Counted from the stretch's first letter, positions 9,476 to 17,658 are shown. The stretch is 64,000 bases of DNA from Lachnospiraceae oral taxon 107 str. F0167 (GCA_000209465.1 GL890583.1:619343-683342); one strand, 5' to 3'. Numbers and translations: made by a program. The notes: generated by a model from the sequence alone, not told the origin.

Positions 9476-9989
9476 ATAATTACCCCTATATTTGCTTTAT
9501 TGAAAGATTTATCTGAAATATATGTCCACTTTCATAAAAATAGGTCATACACAAAACTATACAATCTATTCTATCATAGCTAATTATCCTATACAAGGTT
9601 TTAAAGTAAGCTAAATTGTGCAAATTAAATATTTTATCTGATTATTATTATTTAAAAGGAATTTTATGGAGTCCATATTGTATACAGCTCCATATATCAT
9701 CTTTATTCTTATTTTTTAAATAAAATATTCTACAAAGTTTTTCACTTGTATTTAAGCAATTTGCGGTTAATTATATATTAGACTCTTTATCATATATTTA
9801 TATTATATAAAATACTTATATATTATCAAGTATTTTATACGATTTTAAGTATTATTCGGTATTTTTGCATGCTGTATGCAATATTACCATTTTACAAATA
9901 AATTTCTTTAACATATAATAAGTTTGTTACAAAGAATTGAAAACCGCTGAAATAACAGTTGGTTTGTTTTTATAGTATAAAGGAGAATT
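9476..9989. other. Intergenic region between ung and the DUF364 gene
   Basis: This 514-base, very AT-rich stretch separates divergent genes and holds no convincing ORF. It contains a perfect 12-bp inverted repeat TATAAAATACTT (9806-9817) / AAGTATTTTATA (9828-9839) with a 10-base loop, and TTGCAT-N5-ATGCAA at 9865-9881. Both could be operator or attenuator structures for the plus-strand gene. No clear -35/-10 pair was picked. Confidence 0.5.
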
Positions 9990-10835
9990 ATGAAGGATAT
10001 ACAAAGAATACTTGAAATCAACCTTGCTCTTTACAAACAATATAATATAACTATGCCTAATTTGGAGGAATTTGTTTTCGGATTCAAATGGGCAATGGCT
10101 TTGGATAATAATAAAAATATAAGTTTTGCACTTAGAATCGGCAAGGAAAAGCCTATTAATGAATATGAAGCTATAATAAAAAATCTTTTGGGAAAGCCTC
10201 TTGATCAGTGTATAAGTGAACTTTTAATAATGGAGGATGAAACAGTCAGAACATTGCTTGTAGTGCTCAGCAGTTTAATGAGCAAGCCTCTTAACAGTGT
10301 AGAACTTTTAAAGGATAGAGGTATAGAGCGTAGTGAGGGACTTAATTTCAGATATGATGTCAAAGATATGAAGGTAGGACTTATCGGTTATGGAGTTTAT
10401 CTAAAGTTTTTCCTTAATAAATGCAAGGAATTCCATGCATTTGACCTGACACCTGAAAAGCAGATTTTAAGCTATCATATTTCAAAAAATAATACGGAAG
10501 TCTATCCGAAGAATATATACTTCCATCTCGGAGACGATGCACTGAATCATAAGGATGTACTTGAAAATCTGGATATCATAATAATGACAGGTTCCACTTT
10601 AGTTAATAACTCCTATCTTGATATATTAAATACCTGCAAGAATGCAAAGATTAAGGGTATATACGGTCCAAGCAGCGAGTTGTCACCTGATTATCTTTTT
10701 GAAGCGGGATATAATTATATTTTCAGCATGAGTGCAAAGGACAGTAAACAATACCTCGATTGCTCATTTGCACCGATACCTGATTTTAACACCTTTGAAT
10801 TGATGAATTTATATGAATTAAAAAAGATCAATTAA
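9990..10835 (+). CDS. DUF364 (putative heavy-metal chelation domain) protein
   Basis: A 281-residue cytosolic protein. The C-terminal half (about residues 125-270) reads as a Rossmann-like DUF364 domain: KVGLIGYGVYL starts it, MTGSTLVNNSYLD is in the middle, and GPSSELSPDYLFEAG follows. The N-terminal part likely corresponds to DUF4213. Members are often called putative heavy-metal chelation proteins by homology, but no activity is proven. It stands alone on the plus strand with AAAGGAG before the ATG and a strong terminator after it. Confidence 0.7.
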   Translation: MKDIQRILEINLALYKQYNITMPNLEEFVFGFKWAMALDNNKNISFALRIGKEKPINEYEAIIKNLLGKPLDQCISELLIMEDETVRTLLVVLSSLMSKPLNSVELLKDRGIERSEGLNFRYDVKDMKVGLIGYGVYLKFFLNKCKEFHAFDLTPEKQILSYHISKNNTEVYPKNIYFHLGDDALNHKDVLENLDIIIMTGSTLVNNSYLDILNTCKNAKIKGIYGPSSELSPDYLFEAGYNYIFSMSAKDSKQYLDCSFAPIPDFNTFELMNLYELKKIN

Positions 10836-10856
10836 AAAGCTCTTTCACAAGGTTCA

Positions 10857-10896
10857 ATGCCCATACAGCAATTTAGGCTATATGGGCATTTTTTTC
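10857..10896 (+). terminator. Rho-independent terminator after the DUF364 gene
   Basis: AATGCCCATA (10857-10866) pairs with TATGGGCATT (10881-10890), 10 bp, followed by a T-run. Confidence 0.85.
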
Positions 10897-10911
10897 AACA
10901 GTCCTCTATAC

Positions 10912-11424
10912 TTAAAAACAAAATCTTAGTATAAGATAAGAAAATAGCGAGCAGATAACTGAGAGAATACTCATTGCAAATATTCCCTTTACAAATCCTA
11001 TAGCGTGAAACTTATAGTTTTTATTCCCCTTACAGTCTTCAGTTCCCGGTAAAACAAAGTATTTACATGAAAATAAGCAGATAAATAACCAGTCAACTAC
11101 AATTAAATCAACCATATTCCATGTCATACAGATAATCCATATATGAAAAAATATTTTAAATATATTTAATTTATATAAATTGTATTCATAAACCGAAAAA
11201 GCTATAAGCATTCCCATAAGTATAAAAAAGCTTAATCCGGCAAAAATATATCCTTTAATTTTGTGGGATCCTGATGGCGGCTTAATAGCAGCAACTTTTC
11301 TTACATCCTCGGGATAGTCATGTTCTATAGTAAATGGGAAGATTCTAACCGATATTGAAACAAGGATCACCCATAAAAATGACCATATAAACGCTTCTAA
11401 AATAATGTTTCTAAAATTTAGCAT
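10912..11424 (-). CDS. Unknown membrane protein, about four helices
   Basis: A 170-residue protein I do not recognise at family level. Hydrophobic segments lie at about residues 8-28, 58-80, 88-118 and 145-168. A short soluble loop with the stretch AAIKPPSGSHKIKGY sits between the first two. It follows the M14 peptidase gene by only ten bases and is probably in the same transcript. No motif gives a function. Confidence 0.65.
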   Translation of the reverse strand: MLNFRNIILEAFIWSFLWVILVSISVRIFPFTIEHDYPEDVRKVAAIKPPSGSHKIKGYIFAGLSFFILMGMLIAFSVYEYNLYKLNIFKIFFHIWIICMTWNMVDLIVVDWLFICLFSCKYFVLPGTEDCKGNKNYKFHAIGFVKGIFAMSILSVICSLFSYLILRFCF

Positions 11425-11434
11425 TGTTATAAAT

Positions 11435-12616
11435 TTACTCAGCCTCCAACTGAACTGATGGAGAAAGAACTTCTCCCGCAGTTTTGTTTTGAACCTGTCC
11501 GTTTAAGACATAGTTTACAATATCAGGCAACACTCCCTTATTTTGTTGCCAAATAGTTTCTATCTGAATTTCCGGAACAGGTGAAACACCTATACCGACC
11601 TCCACTGTAACACTTGGTATCGACTTCTCCCAATCCAGCCAATCCTTAAATCCTGTTCCAAACTTGGAACCGTCGGCTGAAGGAGCCACAAGCTTATACC
11701 CTGTATGTGCCGCCGTAATATCAGCCATTGCCTTATTCTGCGCCAATACCTCTGCACTTGCATGTTGATTTGACCAATAAATAATCTGCCCCTGTGTATG
11801 ATAGTTTAATACCGCATTATAATTTTCGGTATTTACCAATTTCATCAAATCCTGTGTTTCAGATTCGGAGCCGCCTGAAAAACCTTTAAAAAACTCATTT
11901 GAAGGCTTTTTCCTGCTGTCAGGCTTTTGTGCCCATCCCTGTGTCGGGAAGTTTCTGTTTATATCAACACCATTCAGATTGTTTTTCCATTTATTTAAAA
12001 ACCAGTTATATTTATCCTGATTTTCATTAAGTCCCCATTCAGACCAGCTTTGTATGATCTCCCTGAGCTTTTGCTTTGACTCTTCCTTATTAAGTCCGTC
12101 CACACCATATTGTGAAATTGCTACACCGTCAGGATTAAGCATCGGAACATAATGTATGCAGACATTATCTAAAACATTGTCTCCGCCGCCTCTTATATCA
12201 AGCATCTCCTGCACCTGTCTCATTACAAGCGGTGTAGTGATATACTCTCTTGCATGTATTGATCCTATAACCAAAATCTTTTTAGCCGCCTGTCTGTTTC
12301 CTATAACTATTCTATAGATATTTCTGCCATCCTGTGTGGTACCTATAGTATCCGAAGTGACACCCTCATATCTTTGTTTTAAAAGATTTATATCACTTTC
12401 CATCTTGGAATATGTATACATATCCGTTCCAAGAAATTCAAAATTGCTGCTTTGTACCTGTATACTTGGAACAGTGCCGTTAGCGGTATTATTATAACCT
12501 GCCGCACCATGACCTATAATTCTTGCCGCAAAAACCGGACCGCTTGATGCCACTGAAATACATGCAGTCAAGCAAGCCATGGTCAATAAGTATTTTTGTT
12601 TTTTACCTTTTAACAT
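11435..12616 (-). CDS. Secreted M14-family zinc carboxypeptidase
   Basis: A 393-residue metallopeptidase with a signal peptide (KKQKY, hydrophobic core, cleavage near GPVFA at about residue 30). Zinc ligands fit M14: HxxE in GSIHAREYITT, then the histidine of NYHTQG. The substrate-binding stretch VDINRNFPTQGW and the catalytic glutamate in VTVEVGIG are present. M14 enzymes include carboxypeptidase T-like and gamma-D-glutamyl-meso-DAP peptidases, and which applies here is open. The ATG at 12616 is preferred because GGAGG lies five bases upstream, whereas the earlier ATGs overlap that SD. The next gene upstream encodes a wall-binding GH19 enzyme, so a role in wall turnover is plausible. Confidence 0.85.
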   Translation of the reverse strand: MLKGKKQKYLLTMACLTACISVASSGPVFAARIIGHGAAGYNNTANGTVPSIQVQSSNFEFLGTDMYTYSKMESDINLLKQRYEGVTSDTIGTTQDGRNIYRIVIGNRQAAKKILVIGSIHAREYITTPLVMRQVQEMLDIRGGGDNVLDNVCIHYVPMLNPDGVAISQYGVDGLNKEESKQKLREIIQSWSEWGLNENQDKYNWFLNKWKNNLNGVDINRNFPTQGWAQKPDSRKKPSNEFFKGFSGGSESETQDLMKLVNTENYNAVLNYHTQGQIIYWSNQHASAEVLAQNKAMADITAAHTGYKLVAPSADGSKFGTGFKDWLDWEKSIPSVTVEVGIGVSPVPEIQIETIWQQNKGVLPDIVNYVLNGQVQNKTAGEVLSPSVQLEAE

Positions 12617-12686
12617 TTCTTCCTCCATCATATTGCTGTTCTTCTACTATACGATATATAAGAGAAAAAATAAAGTTACATATATA

Positions 12687-13661
12687 TTAAATCACCTCAC
12701 AAGTTCTGTTATATGCCTCTATTCTTCTCTCCAGAGCCGTATATCCTCCGTTAACTATCTTTGTAACCCTATCCACTGTTATATCCGGTTCATTTTCTAT
12801 AAGGGTGTTCAGCTTTTTAAATACACTCCAAAACCATCCTGCAGACTCCCATGCATAGTTTGCGGCTACATATTCACATCCCCTGTTTAATATTTCATCA
12901 TCACCTATATATTTTGCAAATTTATAGTATGCATCCTTCCAAGTTATTTGTATATATCCTGCTCCACGGTATTTTGCACCGTCATCCTCCATCGCAGGAC
13001 TTCCCGGTACATTATTGTATTCTTTAAAATCTCTGCTGCGAAAATACTCCTGTGGTGATGGAAATTTAGAACTGTGCTTTTCAAGTAATATCTCTCCACA
13101 TCCGCTCTCCACACAGCATTGTGCAAGGAAATGTCTCAGACTGTTTTTATCTATAATACTGTATTCCGACAGGGCTGCATTTAGTTTAAGCAACATATTA
13201 TCAGTAAGCAGTTTTTCCCTCCAATTCAGATCAAGTAAGTTTCTTTTTGTCACTATATTTTTAATTATCCCGCAAACTCCGCTTCTTTTTACATAATACC
13301 AATTTCCTGCCCAATTTATTTCACCTCTTGTAGCCATAGCACCGTCAGAACCCAGATAATAGTTATTTCCGTCCTTTCCCTTTCTCATCTGAGATAGAGC
13401 CATCTCTCCATTACTTCTAAGATAATACCACTTCCCTGCACTATCCTGTGCCCAACCCGAAACAAGCATTTCACCATTGCTTCTAAAAAAATACCATTTG
13501 GAACTTTTAGGATCCTGTAACCATCTGTTTGCAACCATCTCCCCATTATCAAGCAAGTAATACCACTTTTCTTTGTCCTTTATCCAGCCCTTTTTCATAG
13601 AACCGTTTGTATCATAGTAGTACCATTTCCCTCTATCCTTTACCCAGCCCTTCTTTGCCAT
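12687..13661 (-). CDS. Choline-binding-repeat protein with GH19 chitinase/lysozyme-like domain
   Basis: A 324-residue two-part protein. Residues 1-130 hold about six cell-wall-binding (choline-binding type) repeats with the pattern GW-x-KWYY-x-NGEM. Residues 140-324 match the GH19 chitinase/endolysin fold: FLAQCCVESGCGE, then KYRGAGYIQITWKDAYYKF, then YAWESAGWFW and IVNGG. The glutamate of VESG is a likely catalytic residue. There is no signal peptide, although GGAGGG gives a firm start at 13661. This recalls phage endolysins, which also pair a binding module with a lytic domain and leave by holin. It could be a domesticated endolysin or an autolysin with non-classical release. Confidence 0.8.
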   Translation of the reverse strand: MAKKGWVKDRGKWYYYDTNGSMKKGWIKDKEKWYYLLDNGEMVANRWLQDPKSSKWYFFRSNGEMLVSGWAQDSAGKWYYLRSNGEMALSQMRKGKDGNNYYLGSDGAMATRGEINWAGNWYYVKRSGVCGIIKNIVTKRNLLDLNWREKLLTDNMLLKLNAALSEYSIIDKNSLRHFLAQCCVESGCGEILLEKHSSKFPSPQEYFRSRDFKEYNNVPGSPAMEDDGAKYRGAGYIQITWKDAYYKFAKYIGDDEILNRGCEYVAANYAWESAGWFWSVFKKLNTLIENEPDITVDRVTKIVNGGYTALERRIEAYNRTCEVI

Positions 13662-13718
13662 AAACCCTCCTGTTTTATTATAAATCCGTACTGTAAAATA
13701 ATTTCTTTATATAAGTAT

Positions 13719-13755
13719 AAAAAAATCAGCCTATACAGTCAAACCGTATAAGCTG
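13719..13755 (-). terminator. Terminator of the thiamine-precursor transport operon
   Basis: TCAGCCTATAC (13726-13736) pairs with GTATAAGCTGA (13745-13755) with one mismatch. On the minus strand it is followed by seven T. It lies five bases past the ThiZ stop. Confidence 0.75.
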
Positions 13756-13760
13756 AATAA

Positions 13761-14537
13761 TTATTTTTCCGCAATGATTTTATTGCTGTTTTCGAGATTT
13801 TTTAAAACCTCTTTTTTATAATCCAAAAACTCTTGGCTGAGTTTAAATGAATTATCTCTGTTTTTTGCTTTTATTTTTATCTCGGATTTTATATTCCCAT
13901 TTCCAAGAATATATATCCTGTCTGATAAAATCAAAGCCTCATCCACATCATGAGTTATAAATATGGTGGACATATTGTATTTTTTTCTCATATCCATATA
14001 CCACTCATGCATCTCATCCTTTGTAATGGCATCAAGGGCTGAAAACGGTTCATCCAATAGCGAAACATCCTTTGAAAAAAGGTAGGTTCTGATAAGTGCT
14101 ATCCTCTGCCTCATTCCTCCGGATAATTCCTTGGGATATTTTTTGGCATAAGCATCCAGTTTAAATTCCTTAAGCATTTCATTTGCCTTTTTTACAGCCT
14201 CCTTCTTTTTTTCTTTTTTAATCAAAAGAGGAAGTGCAACATTCTCTTCAATAGTCATATAGGGCAGTAAAAGATCCTTTTGAAATGAATAGCTTATTAA
14301 ACCTGATTTACCGGTTATATCCTCTCCCCTATATATTATTCTACCTTCACTAGGAGTTAATAATCCGGCTATTATATTAAATAATGTGCTCTTTCCGCTG
14401 CCGCTTACACCAAGAAGTGATATAAGTTCATTTTTCTTTAAAGTTAAATTTATATTTGATATGATATTTTTTTCATCATATCCGAAGCTTATATTATCAA
14501 CCTCTAAGAGTATTTCACTATTTTGTGATAAATTCAT
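13761..14537 (-). CDS. thiZ: ABC transporter ATPase, ThiZ/SsuB type
   Basis: A 258-residue ATPase of a nitrate/sulfonate/taurine-type importer. It has Walker A GVSGSGKST, Q-loop, signature LSGGMRQR, Walker B SLLDEPFSALD and switch THDVDEA. The operon lies behind a TPP riboswitch with a THI5/NMT1-like binding protein and a permease, so it should energise uptake of a thiamine pyrimidine precursor. The ATG at 14537 is chosen; the ORF can be extended by seven codons, but the longer start sits on the GAGGGAG SD. It overlaps the thiY-like gene by 20 bases and ends at a terminator. Confidence 0.88.
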   Translation of the reverse strand: MNLSQNSEILLEVDNISFGYDEKNIISNINLTLKKNELISLLGVSGSGKSTLFNIIAGLLTPSEGRIIYRGEDITGKSGLISYSFQKDLLLPYMTIEENVALPLLIKKEKKKEAVKKANEMLKEFKLDAYAKKYPKELSGGMRQRIALIRTYLFSKDVSLLDEPFSALDAITKDEMHEWYMDMRKKYNMSTIFITHDVDEALILSDRIYILGNGNIKSEIKIKAKNRDNSFKLSQEFLDYKKEVLKNLENSNKIIAEK

Positions 14538-15522
14538 TATAAAGTCCCGCTCCCTCATCTATAGGGCTTTCCAACAGATTATTTTCATTTAACCATCTAT
14601 AGAAATTTTTCCATCTTTCGGCATCAATATATCCCCATGGAATATTCTCATCCATATAGTAGGCTGATAAATATTCCTGAGATGCCATTGCCAGTTCCTT
14701 ATCTATCTCAGGTGCATACTTCAAAAGGATCTCAGCCGACTCTTTTGAGTTGTTTGCCGCAAACTCATATCCCTTTTTTGTCGCTTCCAAAAAGCTTTTT
14801 ACAACTTCCTTATTGTTCTTTATCATATCATCATTTGTAAAAAGTACAGGAGTGTAATAATCAAAAGTAGGATTAATATCTTTAAATGCAAAATAATCAA
14901 ATTCAAATCCCTTTGTATTGGCTGCAATGCCTGCCCAGCCATAGTAAACCCAGATAGCATCCACCTGTTTACTGCTAAGTGCGGATACCTCATCCGTAAC
15001 TGTGGAAGGTATCAGATTAACCTTGGAAAAATCTCCGCCATCCTTTTCCACTACATTTTGTAATACAGCCTTTTCTATAGGCATATCCCAGGTCGCATAA
15101 TTTTTCCCTTCAAGCCCCTTAGGAGATGTAATACCGTCTCCCTTTCTTGACATTATACCTGAGGTGTTATGCTGTGTTATCGCCGCAATTGCTTTTATAG
15201 GAAGAGGATTATCCCCTGATAATGCTCCTGCCATAGTATCCTGAAAAGATATACCAAAGTCTGCCTTACCGCTTGATACCAAGACTTCCGCACCGTCCTC
15301 AGGCGGCTGTACTATTTCAAGTTCTATTCCTGCATCCTTATAATATCCCTTTTCCATTGCAACATAAAATCCTGTATGATTTGTATTAGGTGTCCAGTCA
15401 AGCACCAGAGTCAATTTCTTATTCTCTGAAGTGCCTGACTTTTTATCTCCGCAGGCAGTAGCTGTTAACGCCATTGCACCTATACTTAATGCTACTAAAA
15501 AATTTCTAATTATTCTTTTCAT
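14518..15522 (-). CDS. thiY: ThiY-like substrate-binding lipoprotein (NMT1/THI5 fold)
   Basis: A 334-residue lipoprotein: signal peptide with lipobox LTATAC (cysteine about residue 24). The mature part begins LTLVLDWTPNTNHTGFYVA, typical of NMT1/THI5-like binding proteins for thiamine pyrimidine precursors such as formylaminopyrimidine. The lipid anchor places it outside the membrane, where it delivers ligand to the permease. The TPP riboswitch upstream supports a thiamine link. The exact ligand (FAMP, HMP or thiamine) is not resolved. It overlaps the permease gene before it by 17 bases. Confidence 0.88.
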   Translation of the reverse strand: MKRIIRNFLVALSIGAMALTATACGDKKSGTSENKKLTLVLDWTPNTNHTGFYVAMEKGYYKDAGIELEIVQPPEDGAEVLVSSGKADFGISFQDTMAGALSGDNPLPIKAIAAITQHNTSGIMSRKGDGITSPKGLEGKNYATWDMPIEKAVLQNVVEKDGGDFSKVNLIPSTVTDEVSALSSKQVDAIWVYYGWAGIAANTKGFEFDYFAFKDINPTFDYYTPVLFTNDDMIKNNKEVVKSFLEATKKGYEFAANNSKESAEILLKYAPEIDKELAMASQEYLSAYYMDENIPWGYIDAERWKNFYRWLNENNLLESPIDEGAGLYNEFITK

Positions 15523-16273
15523 TTTTCTCCTCCCATGGCATGGATATCTTCTGTAATAAATCCACCGCCTTTAATAATAATAAACTAAGTATCGAAATAA
15601 TAATTATCACCGCAAACATCTTATCAAAGGCATATGCCTTTCTGACTCTGGTCATATAGACTCCAAGTCCCCTAAATCCTCCGAGCCATTCCGATATAAC
15701 ACCTCCCACAACCGAATAGGATGCCGATATTTTTAATGCGGCAAAGAACTTTCCCATTGATGAGGGCAGTTTAATAAATCTGTATATATCAAATTCACTT
15801 GCACCCATTGATTTTAACAAATTTATTTCATCCCTGTCCGTGCTTTTAAAACTCTCAAAAACACCTATTGTAATAGGAAAAAATGTAACCAGCACTATCA
15901 ATATGATCTTAGGCAACAAATCATATCCAAACCAAAGTACCAGTAATGGTGCAATCGCAATAGTAGGTATAGTTTGACTTATAATTATAAATGGATAAAA
16001 GATTTTATATAATTTTAAAAATCTGTCCATCAATAGTGCAAATATAAGCCCCAATATTACTCCTAATATCAGTCCCAGTATACTCTCTGCCAATGTATAT
16101 ATCAGATGATACATCAGCAGAGTAAAATCTCCCGCCAATGCCATTACTATTTGTAGCGGTGAAGGCATCAAATATGACGGAATTATTTTTACCGAACATA
16201 ATATTTGCCAAATCAATAAAAATACAATGCCGAAAACAACAGGGTATATATTATCTTTTTTATTTATTCTCAT
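15506..16273 (-). CDS. thiX: ThiX-like ABC permease
   Basis: A 255-residue inner-membrane permease with about six helices. The binding-protein-dependent transport (EAA) loop appears as ESFKSTDRDEINLLKSMGAS. The class is that of SsuC/TauC/ThiX permeases. It sits between the MTH1187 gene (14-base overlap) and the ThiY gene (17-base overlap), so translation of the whole operon is probably coupled. It forms the membrane channel of the thiamine-precursor importer. Confidence 0.88.
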   Translation of the reverse strand: MRINKKDNIYPVVFGIVFLLIWQILCSVKIIPSYLMPSPLQIVMALAGDFTLLMYHLIYTLAESILGLILGVILGLIFALLMDRFLKLYKIFYPFIIISQTIPTIAIAPLLVLWFGYDLLPKIILIVLVTFFPITIGVFESFKSTDRDEINLLKSMGASEFDIYRFIKLPSSMGKFFAALKISASYSVVGGVISEWLGGFRGLGVYMTRVRKAYAFDKMFAVIIIISILSLLLLKAVDLLQKISMPWEEKNEKNN

Positions 16274-16568
16274 CTAAATGGTGTTTTGTAACCTTTCTTT
16301 CTATAGTGAGCAAATCTCCATCCGGTCTGTAGCTGACCTTGATATATGCCATAACAGCCGGTGCTCCCGCTCTTATTGCTATATGCTGACATTCCTTTAC
16401 AATATCCATAAGCTCATCATAATCACCTTCAATAGTTGTTTCAAACGGACCTACATAATATTTTAGACCTGTTCCTTTTATATATGCTATGACTTCATCC
16501 ACTATTCTGACGATTTCTTCATTATCATAAACTTCAGGTAATGTTTGTATAGCTACACTTGCATTCAT
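16260..16568 (-). CDS. MTH1187/YkoF-type thiamine-binding protein
   Basis: A 102-residue protein of the MTH1187 (DUF77) family, ferredoxin-like fold, beginning MNASVAIQTLPEV with the conserved YVGPFETTIEGDYDELMDIV stretch. Relatives such as YkoF bind thiamine or its pyrimidine, and the position just behind a TPP riboswitch agrees. The start at 16568 is preferred over a TTG at 16580, because GGAGGT lies four bases upstream of the ATG and overlaps the TTG. It is the first gene of the operon and may act as a cytosolic ligand binder. Confidence 0.85.
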   Translation of the reverse strand: MNASVAIQTLPEVYDNEEIVRIVDEVIAYIKGTGLKYYVGPFETTIEGDYDELMDIVKECQHIAIRAGAPAVMAYIKVSYRPDGDLLTIERKVTKHHLDENK

Positions 16569-16579
16569 ATCTACCTCCA

Positions 16580-16613
16580 AAAAAACAGACTGCTATACGG
16601 CAGTCTGTTTTTT
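16580..16613 (-). terminator. Riboswitch-controlled intrinsic terminator
   Basis: On the minus strand a stem of at least 11 bp (AAACAGACTGC with GCAGTCTGTTT, six-base loop) is followed by T residues and then directly by the GGAGGT SD of the MTH1187 gene. It follows the TPP aptamer by a few bases, so it is the expected off-state terminator of the expression platform. Confidence 0.85.
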
Positions 16614-16686
16614 ATCCCTACGCCGGCATTATCCGAATCAGGTTATGGGTTAAGGAAAACCTCTCTCAGCCGTATCAGCACCCCTT
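16614..16686 (-). promoter_or_regulatory. TPP riboswitch (THI element)
   Basis: Read on the minus strand, the conserved aptamer pieces occur in order: GGGGTGC, CTGAGA (16669-16664), ACCTGAT, GGATAATGCC and GCGTAGGGA. This is the classic thiamine pyrophosphate riboswitch. With TPP bound, the terminator that follows should form and shut off the importer operon. Confidence 0.95.
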
Positions 16687-16700
16687 TTATATTATCTTTG

Positions 16701-16728
16701 ATTATAATACTAAAAAAATAATTTTCAA
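16701..16728 (-). promoter_or_regulatory. Promoter of the TPP-riboswitch operon
   Basis: On the minus strand TTGAAA (16728-16723) and a perfect TATAAT (16706-16701) are 16 bases apart. Transcription should start near 16694, just before the aptamer. Confidence 0.75.
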
Positions 16729-16761
16729 TCAAATTATTTTATAAAAAAATAAAACTTTTTG

Positions 16762-16790
16762 TTGACAGATTTAAGCTTTACTGGTATATT
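16762..16790 (+). promoter_or_regulatory. Promoter of the tRNA cluster
   Basis: A consensus TTGACA at 16762-16767 and TATATT at 16785-16790 with a 17-base spacer lie just ahead of tRNA-Trp. It is divergent from the thiamine operon promoter. Confidence 0.85.
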
Positions 16791-16807
16791 ATCAAAGTAC
16801 CTTACAG

Positions 16808-16878
16808 AGGGGAATAGTTCAATGGTAGAGCAACGGTCTCCAAAACCGTAAATGGGGGTTCGAGCCCCTCTTCCCCTG
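16808..16878 (+). tRNA. tRNA-Trp (CCA)
   Basis: The cloverleaf folds with acceptor AGGGGAA/TTCCCCT, anticodon loop CTCCAAA giving CCA, and T-loop GGTTCGAGCC. The 3' CCA is not encoded. Confidence 0.95.
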
Positions 16879-16888
16879 CTTTAAATCT

Positions 16889-16962
16889 CGAGGTGTGGCT
16901 CAGTTTGGTGGAGTGCAGCGTTCGGGACGCTGAGGTCGCAAGTTCGAATCTTGTCACCTCGA
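16889..16962 (+). tRNA. tRNA-Pro (CGG)
   Basis: Acceptor CGAGGTG/CACCTCG; anticodon stem CAGCG/CGCTG with loop TTCGGGA gives anticodon CGG. T-loop AGTTCGAATCT. No encoded CCA. Confidence 0.92.
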
Positions 16963-16968
16963 TTTTAA

Positions 16969-17040
16969 GGCCAATTGGTCAAGCGGCTAAGACGGCGCCC
17001 TCTCACGGCGCAAACCCGGGTTCGATTCCCGGATTGGTCA
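16969..17040 (+). tRNA. tRNA-Glu (CTC), copy 1
   Basis: Acceptor GGCCAAT/ATTGGTC; anticodon stem GCGCC/GGCGC with loop CTCTCAC gives CTC. It is nearly identical to the next tRNA. Confidence 0.92.
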
Positions 17041-17065
17041 TCAAAAAGTAAATAACCGAGTATTC

Positions 17066-17137
17066 GGCCAATTGGTCAAGCGGCTAAGACGGTGCCCTCT
17101 CACGGCACAAACCCGGGTTCGATTCCCGGATTGGTCA
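17066..17137 (+). tRNA. tRNA-Glu (CTC), copy 2
   Basis: It matches copy 1 except for a compensated pair in the anticodon stem (GTGCC/GGCAC instead of GCGCC/GGCGC). The anticodon is CTC. Confidence 0.92.
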
Positions 17138-17143
17138 TCAATA

Positions 17144-17171
17144 GGAAGAGTCAGACTCTTCCTTTATTTAT
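17144..17171 (+). terminator. Weak hairpin between tRNA-Glu and tRNA-Thr
   Basis: GGAAGAGT (17144-17151) pairs with ACTCTTCC (17155-17162), followed by TTTATTTAT. It may be a partial terminator or a processing element within the tRNA transcript. Confidence 0.4.
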
Positions 17172-17204
17172 ATAACAATGGTATTACCAAGTATACCAAT
17201 ACAG

Positions 17205-17277
17205 GCTTGTGTAGCACAGTTGGTAGTGCAACTCATTCGTAATGAGTAGGTCGTCGGTTCGAGTCCGATCGCGAGCT
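17205..17277 (+). tRNA. tRNA-Thr (CGT)
   Basis: Acceptor GCTTGTG/CGCGAGC with G-T wobbles; anticodon stem ACTCA/TGAGT with loop TTCGTAA gives CGT. No encoded CCA. Confidence 0.9.
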
Positions 17278-17278
17278 T

Positions 17279-17314
17279 AAAAAAGCTGCCACTTAAATTT
17301 GGCAGCATTTTTTG
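17279..17314. terminator. Bidirectional terminator between the tRNA cluster and rsfS
   Basis: GCTGCCA (17285-17291) pairs with TGGCAGC (17300-17306). A-run and T-run flank it on both sides, so it can end the plus-strand tRNA transcript and the minus-strand rplU-rsfS transcript. Confidence 0.85.
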
Positions 17315-17319
17315 TTTCT

Positions 17320-17658
17320 CTACATTTCAACTTCTATTCCGTCTCTCCAGATTCTGTCCAAATCATAGAATGCTCTGTCTTCTCTTAAGAAAATATGAAC
17401 AATGATATCTTTATAATCCAGTAATATCCATGTTGCATTCTTATTACCTTCTATAGCATGAGGCATTATGCCTTCCTTGCCCAGAATAAAATCAATTTCA
17501 TCGGATATGGAACTAACCTGATTTACATTATTTGCACTTGCAATTATAAAATAATCTGCAATAGTACTTACTTTGGTGATATCAATAACTTTAATATCCT
17601 CACCCTTTTTATCTTCTATTATATTATAAATCTTCTTTACAATATCTTTTACTTCCAT
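17320..17658 (-). CDS. rsfS: Ribosome silencing factor RsfS
   Basis: A 112-residue RsfS/Iojap protein, which binds L14 of the large subunit and blocks subunit joining in starvation. Conserved stretches include VIDITKVSTIADYFIIASA and a C-terminal VHIFLREDRAFYDLDRIW. The start abuts the yqeK stop. In many clostridial genomes an LCP-family gene sits between yqeK and rsfS; here it is absent. It ends next to a bidirectional terminator. Confidence 0.93.
   Translation of the reverse strand: MEVKDIVKKIYNIIEDKKGEDIKVIDITKVSTIADYFIIASANNVNQVSSISDEIDFILGKEGIMPHAIEGNKNATWILLDYKDIIVHIFLREDRAFYDLDRIWRDGIEVEM

Noticed and set aside
12616-12631. Longer start (MMEEEM) for the M14 peptidase
   Set aside because: These codons contain the GGAGG SD for the ATG at 12616, and the signal peptide begins properly from that later start.
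17138-17204. Separate promoter for tRNA-Thr
   Set aside because: After the weak hairpin there is no -35/-10 pair of reasonable quality, so cotranscription with the upstream tRNAs is simpler.
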